Source: Hymenobacter sp. PAMC 26628
GTDB taxonomy: Bacteria > Bacteroidota > Bacteroidia > Cytophagales > Hymenobacteraceae
Direction: 5' to 3'
DNA: 64,000 bases
Assembly: GCF_001562275.1 (NCBI RefSeq)
Contig: NZ_CP014304.1
Coordinates: 3,782,001 to 3,846,000, forward strand
Shown: positions 51,115 to 57,829 of the stretch, piece after piece
How positions within the stretch are numbered: position 1 is the first letter of the stretch
Layout: every line of letters starts with the position of its first letter
The notes under the pieces: generated by a model
Databases searched by the model: none
Told to the model about the DNA's origin: nothing
Seen by the model: only the letters and a program-made list of their open reading frames with translations
Program-made: the position numbers and the translations under genes

Positions 51115-51705
51115 AAAAAATGTGATGATGTGAGAATGTGGAGATGTGAGAATGAAAGGGATGTTCCGTCCTTATTTCTGCGCTTTTCCTTCGCCCACAG
51201 GTAGTTACCCACCATCCATTCAGCGAACTAACCCGGCGCACCAACACGCACCGGCCAGCCCGGCGAACCGGACGCACAACTACCCAAAAGCAAGGAAAAA
51301 GGACCGCCGGACGGGTGCGCCGCTAGCGGCAGCACTGGGGGCGCGACCCGCGGGCCTGCGCCGATAGCCGGGGAAAGTTGAGCGGCCTCAACAACCCCGG
51401 CCGGGCATCACGGGGGCCCAACACCGCGGAGCCGAAGCCAGGGGAGCGAGCAGAAACGTACCGGACGGGGGGAAGTGGGGGCGCATGGCAATTCGTTTTT
51501 ATATGATCAGGAATTGGCACCGTACCAGCGGGTAGCTGGGGGTTGCCGGCGGTTCATCGAGCCTGTCTCTCCGCGCCTCTTTATAAAAACAATCCTTTCA
51601 GAAAGAACTGCTGTGCCAAATGTAAAGCAGCGGTTTGGAATTTTCCAAATCGGGGTGTTGGGCAAAGGCCAGGCAAGCCCTAGTTTTGCCCCCTTGCCCC
51701 CCGCC
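51115..51705. other. 591-base intergenic region, no gene seen
   Basis: No frame here has convincing coding character. A segment near 51125-51165 has short direct repeats (GTGAGAATG twice). GC-rich up to about 51475 and more AT-rich from 51480 to 51660. A promoter for the next gene lies at 51658-51688. It may include remnants of a decayed gene, but I cannot identify one. Confidence 0.5.
51658..51688 (+). promoter_or_regulatory. Promoter for the second GT9 gene
   Basis: TTG at 51658-51660, a 20-base spacer, TAGTTTTG at 51681-51688 (TAnnTTTG), 18 bases before the ATG at 51706. A full match to the Bacteroidota promoter. Confidence 0.65.
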
Positions 51706-52752
51706 ATGCCCGACGCCACTCGCCCCATCCTGCTCATCCAAACGGCCTTCATCGGCGACGTAATTCTGGCCACGGCCCTGGTGGAATACCTGGCCCAGCA
51801 CGAGCCCGCCACGCCCGTGGACGTGCTCGTGCGGCGCGGCAACGAGGCCCTGCTCCAGGGCCACCCACACATCCGGCAGGTGCTGGTATGGGACAAGAAG
51901 TACCGCAAATACGCCAACCTCTGGCAGCTGGCGCAGCAGGTGCGGGCCGGCGGCTACGGGCGCGTCGTCACGCTGCAGCGCTTCGCCAGCACGGGGTTCC
52001 TCACGGCGTTTTCGGGGGCCCCCGAGCGGGTGGGATTTGCCGAGAATCCTTTTAGCCGGTGGTTCACGCGGCGCGTGCCCCACGTCATCGGCAACGGCAC
52101 CCACGAGGTGCAGCGCAACCTGGCCCTGGTGGCCCCCTCGCGCAGCACCAACCCGCGCCACCAGCGCCGGGGGCCCCGCCCGGCCGGCCTGCCCCGCCTG
52201 GCCCCGCGCCTCTACCCCACCCCGGCCGACGAGGCGGCCGCCGCGCCCTACGCCGCCCGGGGGCCCTACTTCTGCCTGGCGCCCACGTCGGTGTGGTTCA
52301 CCAAGCAGTACCCCGAAAACAAGTGGCTGGAGCTGCTGGCCGCCCTGCCGCCCGGCCTGCCGGTGTACCTGCTGGGGGGCCCGCCCGACGTACTGGTCTG
52401 CGACCGCCTGGCCGTGAACAGCGGCCGCGCCAACGTCGTGAGCCTAGCTGGGCAGCTGGGCCTGCTGGCCTCGGCCGCCCTCATGCGCGGGGCCCGGATG
52501 AACTACGTGAACGATTCGGCCCCGCTGCACCTGTGCTCGGCGGTGGGGGCCCCGGTGGTGGCAGTGTTTTGCAGCACCGTGCCCACCTTCGGGTTTGGGC
52601 CCCTGGGCCCGGCCGCGGCGGTGGTGGAAACCGAGGAGCGGCTCGACTGCCGGCCCTGCGGCCTGCACGGGCACGCGGCTTGCCCGCTGGGGCATTTCCG
52701 CTGCGCCCACACCATCCGGGTAGCGCAGCTGCTGGCCCCGCTGGGCGAGTAA
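51706..52752 (+). CDS. Glycosyltransferase family 9 (heptosyltransferase-like), second copy
   Basis: 348 residues from ATG (MPDATRPILLIQTAFIGDVI). The N-terminal family motif is RPILLIQTAFIGDVILATAL; FCLAPTSVWFTKQYPENKWL and MNYVNDSAPLHLCSAVGAPV carry the donor-binding region (NDSAPLHL). The C-terminal Cys-rich segment DCRPCGLHGHAACPLGHFRC parallels that of the enzyme at 34517. It probably works on LPS-core or other surface sugars at the inner membrane. The upstream open extension to 51475 is excluded because the promoter and the family start fit 51706. Confidence 0.9.
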   Translation: MPDATRPILLIQTAFIGDVILATALVEYLAQHEPATPVDVLVRRGNEALLQGHPHIRQVLVWDKKYRKYANLWQLAQQVRAGGYGRVVTLQRFASTGFLTAFSGAPERVGFAENPFSRWFTRRVPHVIGNGTHEVQRNLALVAPSRSTNPRHQRRGPRPAGLPRLAPRLYPTPADEAAAAPYAARGPYFCLAPTSVWFTKQYPENKWLELLAALPPGLPVYLLGGPPDVLVCDRLAVNSGRANVVSLAGQLGLLASAALMRGARMNYVNDSAPLHLCSAVGAPVVAVFCSTVPTFGFGPLGPAAAVVETEERLDCRPCGLHGHAACPLGHFRCAHTIRVAQLLAPLGE

Positions 52753-52846
52753 CCCCGCCCCCGGCCCCTCCCCGGTGGGAAGGGGTGCCAGTACGTGAAT
52801 CGTTGAACGCACCCCTCCCCATTGGGGAGGGGCCGGGGGTGGGGTT
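52751..52846. repeat. Inverted repeat, GC-rich
   Basis: AACCCCGCCCCCGGCCCCTC and GAGGGGCCGGGGGTGGGGTT arms flank about 45 bases with a second stem (GGGGTGC/GCACCCC-like). It lies between the GT9 and M16 genes. Confidence 0.6.
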
Positions 52847-52894
52847 GAACGGCAGGTGAAACCTCCGGCCGGCGGCGGTAGTTTTGTGGTCTCT

Positions 52895-54133
52895 ATGATT
52901 GATTACGATATCCACGAGTACCCCAACGGCATTCGCCTGCTGCACAAGCAGGTGCTGCACACCAAGATTGCGCACTGCGGCTTTTTGCTCGACGTGGGCT
53001 CGCGCGACGAGGGGCCCCACCAGCAGGGGCTGGCCCACTTCTGGGAGCACATGGCCTTCAAGGGCACCCACAAGCGCAAGTCGTTCCACATCCTCAACCG
53101 CCTCGAAACCGTGGGCGGCGAGCTGAACGCCTACACTACGAAGGAAAAAATCTGCTTCTACGCCACGCTGCTCAGCACGCACTTCGAGCGGGCGTTTGAG
53201 CTGCTGACGGACCTCACGTTCAACTCCACCTTCCCCGGCCGCGAGCTGGAGAAGGAGCGCGGCGTGATTCTGGAGGAGATGAGCATGTACCAGGACGCGC
53301 CGGAGGACGCCATCATCGACGATTTCGACACGGTGGTGTTCGGCGAGCACCCGCTGGGGGTCAACATCTTGGGCACGCGCGAGAGCGTGAGCGGCTTTTC
53401 GTCCGACGATTTCCACGCCTTCTACCACGAGAATGTGCGCACCGACCGGCTGGTGTTCAGCTCCGTCAGCAACCTGCCGTTTAAGGAAGTGAAGCGGCTG
53501 GCCGACAAATTTCTGGCGCCGCTGCCGGCCCGGCTGGGGCCCCGGGCGCGCCGCGGCGTGGGGCCCTACGCCCGCAAAACGCAGCTCGAAAGCCGGCCCA
53601 TTTCGCAGGCCCACTGCCTGGTGGGGGGGCCCGCCTACCCGCTGGCCGACGCGCGCCGCATCCCGTTTTTCATGCTCAACAACATCCTCGGGGGCCCCGG
53701 CATGAACTCGCGCCTCAACCTGGCCGTGCGCGAGAAGTACGGCCTGGTGTACACCATCGACAGCACCTACTCGCCCTACACCGACACGGGGTTGTTCGGC
53801 ATTTACTTCGGCACCGAGGGCAAGCAGGTGAAGCGCACCCTGGGCCTGGTGCAGAAGGAGCTGAAGCTGCTGCGCGACAAAGCCCTGACCACCACGCAGC
53901 TGCACGTGGCCAAAAACCAGCTCATGGGCCAGCTGGCCATGAGCGAGGAAAGCAACTCGGGCCTGATGCAGCTGCTCGGCAAGAGCACCCTCGACCTGGG
54001 CCGCGTGGAGCCGCTGAGCGAAATCTTCGGCCAGATTGAGCACGTGACGGCCGCCCTGCTGCGCGACATGGCCAACGAACTGCTCACCGAGGAGCACCTG
54101 AGCGTGCTGCAATACCTGCCCGAGGAGAAATGA
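52895..54133 (+). CDS. M16-family metallopeptidase
   Basis: 412 residues from ATG (MIDYDIHEYPNGIRLLHKQV), no signal peptide. The inverted zinc motif HxxEH is present in LAHFWEHMAFKGTHKRKSFH (HFWEH), and the downstream Glu lies in ELEKERGVILEEMSMYQDAP. The C-terminal half has the family's RREK-like ending (MNSRLNLAVREKYGLVYTID). M16 proteins are usually cytosolic or periplasmic processing peptidases; a secretion signal is missing here. TAGTTTTG at 52879 is a -7-like box. The stop overlaps the start of the SRA gene by 4 bases (ATGA). Confidence 0.92.
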   Translation: MIDYDIHEYPNGIRLLHKQVLHTKIAHCGFLLDVGSRDEGPHQQGLAHFWEHMAFKGTHKRKSFHILNRLETVGGELNAYTTKEKICFYATLLSTHFERAFELLTDLTFNSTFPGRELEKERGVILEEMSMYQDAPEDAIIDDFDTVVFGEHPLGVNILGTRESVSGFSSDDFHAFYHENVRTDRLVFSSVSNLPFKEVKRLADKFLAPLPARLGPRARRGVGPYARKTQLESRPISQAHCLVGGPAYPLADARRIPFFMLNNILGGPGMNSRLNLAVREKYGLVYTIDSTYSPYTDTGLFGIYFGTEGKQVKRTLGLVQKELKLLRDKALTTTQLHVAKNQLMGQLAMSEESNSGLMQLLGKSTLDLGRVEPLSEIFGQIEHVTAALLRDMANELLTEEHLSVLQYLPEEK

Positions 54134-54579
54134 GCCCCAAGGCGCCGGTGTTTGGCCACGTGGGCACGGCGCGGGCCGGCGACTTATTCGCCTCGCGCCA
54201 CGAGCTGGCCGAACTGGGCCAGCACCGGCCGCTGCGGGCGGGCGTGTGCGCCACGGCCCAGCACGGGGCCGAAAGCATCGTCCTGGCCGACCAGTACGAG
54301 GACGACGACATCCACGACGACTACTTCTGGTACGCCGGGCACGGCGGGCGCGACCCCAAAACCGGCCGCCAAGCCGCCGACCAGGACCTGAACTACCGCA
54401 ACCAGGGCCTGGCCCGCAGCCAGGCCACGGGCCGGCCGGTGCGGGTGTTTCGGCGCATTGCCCCTTCGCCGGCAGCCCAGCAGTTCCGCTACGAAGGGCT
54501 ATTCCAAGTGGTGGCGCACGAGTACGTTACCGGCAAGTCGGGCTACCGGGTGTGGCAGTTCCGGCTGGAGCCTGCCTGA
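54130..54579 (+). CDS. Stand-alone SRA (YDG) domain protein
   Basis: 149 residues that are one complete SRA domain. SRA domains flip out and read 5-methylcytosine, 5-hydroxymethylcytosine or hemimethylated CpG. Visible: FGHVGTARAGDLFASRHELA, GQHRPLRAGVCATAQHGAES, IVLADQYEDDDIHDDYFWYA (the YxDD segment), GHGGRDPKTGRQAADQDLNY and QATGRPVRVFRRI. Most bacterial SRA proteins carry an HNH nuclease as well; none is seen here or next to the gene. It overlaps the M16 peptidase stop and so is translationally coupled to it. A terminator follows at 54681. Confidence 0.92.
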   Translation: MSPKAPVFGHVGTARAGDLFASRHELAELGQHRPLRAGVCATAQHGAESIVLADQYEDDDIHDDYFWYAGHGGRDPKTGRQAADQDLNYRNQGLARSQATGRPVRVFRRIAPSPAAQQFRYEGLFQVVAHEYVTGKSGYRVWQFRLEPA

Positions 54580-54680
54580 GCCGCGGACTCGCGCGGATTG
54601 GTCGGATTTTGGAAACGCTTGCCTGGCTGCTCGGACCGCTAGTCGGGCGGCGCGCCGTGTTCGGGGCCTGGCCGGAGAAA

Positions 54681-54716
54681 CGTGAAGTAGTGGCCCAACG
54701 GCTACTTCACGTTTTT
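54681..54716 (+). terminator. Terminator after the SRA gene
   Basis: CGTGAAGTAG at 54681-54690 pairs with CTACTTCACG at 54702-54711, followed by TTTTT. Confidence 0.8.
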
Positions 54717-54860
54717 ATGAAAATCCAGCCATTTGTTAGCCCATATCAAAGAAACCGCGTTTTAGCGGTAGCTTTGGCGGGCCTCGTTACTGTCTATTCT
54801 GTTTTGAATACCAACAACATAGGCCTTTAAAATCACCGGCCATCACTTCGGACGCGCCCC

Positions 54861-56855
54861 ATGGTTATTCTCGTACTTGCCGGTTGCTACGCATTGCTTC
54901 TGCCGCTGGGCTTTGGGTGCTGGTTTTTGCGCCTCGTGCGCGCCAGCCTGGGGCTGACGGACGAGGAGCCGGTTTCGGCCCTGACGACCTGGCTGGGCGG
55001 CGTGGCCCTGCTGACGGTGCTGCTGGAAGGATGGTCGCTGCTGGGGCCCCTGCACACGGGGGCCCACCTGGCGGCGGCGGCCGTGGGCGGGGCGGGGCTG
55101 TGGCAGCCGGAAAGCCGGGCGCTGCTGCGCCGGCAGTGGCGGGCGGCGCGGCAGCAGCCCCGGGTGGTGCAAGCACTGGGCGGGGCCCTGGCGCTGTGCG
55201 CGCTGGCCGTGGCCGCCATGCCGCCCATCAACATCGACACGGGCTACTACCACGCGCAGTCGGTGCGGTGGCTGGAGGAAATGGGCACCGTGCCGGGGCT
55301 GGCCAACGTCGAGCTGCACATCGGCTTCAACTCGGCGTGGTTCGTGCCGGAAGCGCTTTTTAGCTGGGGCCGCTACGTGGGCAGCCCGTTGCAGGTGCTC
55401 AACCTGGTATTTTTCGTGCTCTTCGGCTGGTACGGCCTGGCGGGGCTCGGCCCGCTGCTCCGGGGCCGCGCCGCGCCTTCCGACGTGGTGCGCCTGCTGC
55501 TGGCGGGGGCCATGCTGTTCTGGGTCATCGACGACCTGGCCTCGCTCTCGCCCGACCCGGCCGTGACGCTGCTCCTGTTTTTTGTGGCGGTGCAGGCCCT
55601 GCGGCTGCCGCCGCCCCGGCCCGGCCAGCCGCTGGGCACGGCGCACGCGGCGGTGATGCTGCTGAGCGTGTTCGCCCTTACCATGAAGCTCTCCACGCTG
55701 CCCGTGCTGCTGCTGGCGCTGTGGTGGGCGGCCCGCTCGGGCCGCCTATTCAACGGGCGCTTCGTGGGCGGGATGGTGGGGCTGGGGCTGGCCATTGCCG
55801 GGCCCTGGCTGGTGCGCAACTACCTGCTCAGCGGCTACCTGCTGTTCCCGGTGGCGGCCGTCGACCTGTTCCACCCCAGCTGGAAATTCCCGCTGGCCGA
55901 GCTGCGCCTGCACGGCGAATACATCACGGAGTACGCGCGCAATTCAGACTTTTACAACCAAATCAGCGTGCACGGCAAGCCCTGGCGGTTCTGGCTGCCG
56001 CTGTGGTGGCGGCAGCAGTTCGTCGCCAACAAGCTGGTGCTGCTGGCCATTCCGGGGCTGCTGCTCGTGAGCCCGGCGCTGGGCGGGTGGCAGCACCGGC
56101 GCGGGCGGCTGCCCCAGGCCCCGCAGCTGCTGGCGGCGCTGGCCGTGGCCCTGGGCGGGGTGGCGTTCTGGTTTTTGCTGGCCCCGGCGTTCCGGTTCGG
56201 CTACGGCTTTTTGTTCAGCGCGCTGGCCCTGCTGCTGGTGCCGGTGCTGTGGCCGGCCGCGCGGCACCGGCCCCGGGCGCTGGCCGGGGCCTTCGCCGGG
56301 GCCACCGGGGCGCTGCTGCTCGCCAGCCCGCTGGCCGTCGAGTACCGCCACTACATCATTCCGCCGGCCCTCGGCCCGGCCGAGTACCGGGACGTGCAGC
56401 GCCGCCTGGCCGCGCCCGCCGACACGGCCTTTTTCCGCACCCAATACCCGCACCTCATCCGCACCGACATCTGGACGCCGGGCCAGTTCGTCCGCGTCTT
56501 CTGGGAGAAGCCGCGGCGCTCCTTCGCCGAGCGGGTGCGGCTGCTGTGGCTGCTGGGCCGCATCGGCGGCATCAAGGGCATCAGCGGCGTAGACGGCGTG
56601 ACCGGGCGCAGCGGGGTGCTGACGCTGCCCCGGCGGCTGGTGTGGCCGGCCCCCTACCCCACCATCGCCGTGCAGGCCCTGCCCCTGCCGCCCCTGGTGG
56701 TGCTGCAAAACCGCCAGGACCGCATCCCCTGGTACGCGCCCTTCCCCTTTGCTGCGCGCCGCCGGCAGTGCGCGGCCCGGGGCCCGCGCCTGGCCGACGG
56801 CTTCCGGGCCCGGGTGGTACCCATTGGCAACTGGCGGCGCGAAGCGCGGTGGTGA
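54861..56855 (+). CDS. LIC_10190-family membrane protein
   Basis: 664 residues with about thirteen membrane segments. The family resembles other polytopic glycosyltransferase-like proteins. The segment INIDTGYYHAQSVRWLEEMG and VELHIGFNSAWFVPEALFSW match my memory of the LIC_10190 family, and the C-terminal RIPWYAPFPFAARRRQCAAR with LADGFRARVV is also family-like. It probably acts in synthesis or export of a surface polysaccharide, but the substrate is unknown. It is not directly adjacent to the GT9 gene at 51706. No promoter is obvious. Confidence 0.78.
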   Translation: MVILVLAGCYALLLPLGFGCWFLRLVRASLGLTDEEPVSALTTWLGGVALLTVLLEGWSLLGPLHTGAHLAAAAVGGAGLWQPESRALLRRQWRAARQQPRVVQALGGALALCALAVAAMPPINIDTGYYHAQSVRWLEEMGTVPGLANVELHIGFNSAWFVPEALFSWGRYVGSPLQVLNLVFFVLFGWYGLAGLGPLLRGRAAPSDVVRLLLAGAMLFWVIDDLASLSPDPAVTLLLFFVAVQALRLPPPRPGQPLGTAHAAVMLLSVFALTMKLSTLPVLLLALWWAARSGRLFNGRFVGGMVGLGLAIAGPWLVRNYLLSGYLLFPVAAVDLFHPSWKFPLAELRLHGEYITEYARNSDFYNQISVHGKPWRFWLPLWWRQQFVANKLVLLAIPGLLLVSPALGGWQHRRGRLPQAPQLLAALAVALGGVAFWFLLAPAFRFGYGFLFSALALLLVPVLWPAARHRPRALAGAFAGATGALLLASPLAVEYRHYIIPPALGPAEYRDVQRRLAAPADTAFFRTQYPHLIRTDIWTPGQFVRVFWEKPRRSFAERVRLLWLLGRIGGIKGISGVDGVTGRSGVLTLPRRLVWPAPYPTIAVQALPLPPLVVLQNRQDRIPWYAPFPFAARRRQCAARGPRLADGFRARVVPIGNWRREARW

Positions 56856-57122
56856 GGGGTGGGTTCAGGGTAGGCGGGTGAGGGGGTAGGCGGGTTTGAG
56901 GGCCGGTGCACGGAACGTTCCGCGCACCGAGCGGCGGCAATCCGTGCGGGTTTCAGCGCCGCGCCTTTTCTTGTGACAAATCTTTCCCGCACGGTGAAAA
57001 TGGTTGGTCGCATCGGGCGGTTGGCCGTTGAAAACCGGGACGGATTGACGCCGCTCGGTGCGCGGAATATCCCCTGCAATGACCCTATTCTCCCTCCTAC
57101 CCTCCTACCCTCCTACCCCAGA

Positions 57123-57758
57123 ATGACCTCCGAGCAATACGCCGCCGCCCACACGGCCCCCGAGCCGCCGCTGCTGGCCCAGCTCACCCGCGAAACCCAC
57201 CTGCAACTGCTCCTGCCGCGCATGAGCAGCGGGCACGTGCAGGGGCGCTTTTTGAGTATGCTGAGCCAGCTGATGGGGCCCCGGCGGGTGCTTGAAATTG
57301 GCACGTTTTGCGGGTACGCCACCCTGTGCCTGGCCGAGGGGCTGGCCGCGGGCGGGCACTTGCACACCATCGAAATCAACCCCGAGCGGGAGGCGCGCAT
57401 CCGGCGCTACGTGGCAGCGGCGGGCTTGGCAGAGCGCGTGACGCTGCACATCGGCGACGCGCACGAAGTTTTGACCGGGTTGGCCGATGAAGTGTGGGAC
57501 TTGGTCTTTGTTGACGCCGACAAGCGCGCCAACGCCGCTTACTTTGAAGCAGTTATCGGCCAGGTACGGCCGGGCGGACTCCTGATCGTCGACAATGTGC
57601 TGTGGAGCGGCAAGGTGCTGCCGGGCCACGCGCTGAAGCCCGGCGACAAGGACACGCCCGCCGTACAAGCCTTTAACGACCAGGTGGCCCGCGACCCGCG
57701 CGTCGAGCCCGTGTTCTTGCCCCTGCGCGACGGCTTGCTGCTGCTGCGCAAAAAGTAG
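57123..57758 (+). CDS. O-methyltransferase (caffeoyl-CoA OMT type)
   Basis: 211 residues from ATG (MTSEQYAAAHTAPEPPLLAQ). Class I SAM methyltransferase motifs: RRVLEIGTFCGYATLCLAEG (motif I), HLHTIEINPEREARIRRYVA, EVWDLVFVDADKRANAAYFE (metal-binding Asp) and GGLLIVDNVLWSGKVL. This is the divalent-metal-dependent catechol/caffeoyl-CoA OMT type; the acceptor in bacteria is unknown, probably a catechol-like metabolite. It lies between the LIC_10190-type gene and the TonB-receptor-like gene, with no clear shared function. Confidence 0.9.
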   Translation: MTSEQYAAAHTAPEPPLLAQLTRETHLQLLLPRMSSGHVQGRFLSMLSQLMGPRRVLEIGTFCGYATLCLAEGLAAGGHLHTIEINPEREARIRRYVAAAGLAERVTLHIGDAHEVLTGLADEVWDLVFVDADKRANAAYFEAVIGQVRPGGLLIVDNVLWSGKVLPGHALKPGDKDTPAVQAFNDQVARDPRVEPVFLPLRDGLLLLRKK

Positions 57759-57829
57759 GGCCCCGCGTGGGGCCCCGGGGCCCTAGCTTGCCTGTCCTCC
57801 TTTTCGCCGCCCGCTCCTACCGCTTGTTG

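Noticed and set aside
51146-51480. A gene in the 51.1-51.7 kb gap
   Set aside because: Open frames exist but lack a plausible start, conserved motif or codon bias; the region looks non-coding or decayed.
54717-54830. Frame of 37 codons just after the SRA terminator (ATG at 54717)
   Set aside because: Short, no conserved motif, starts directly in the terminator's T-run; nothing supports expression.
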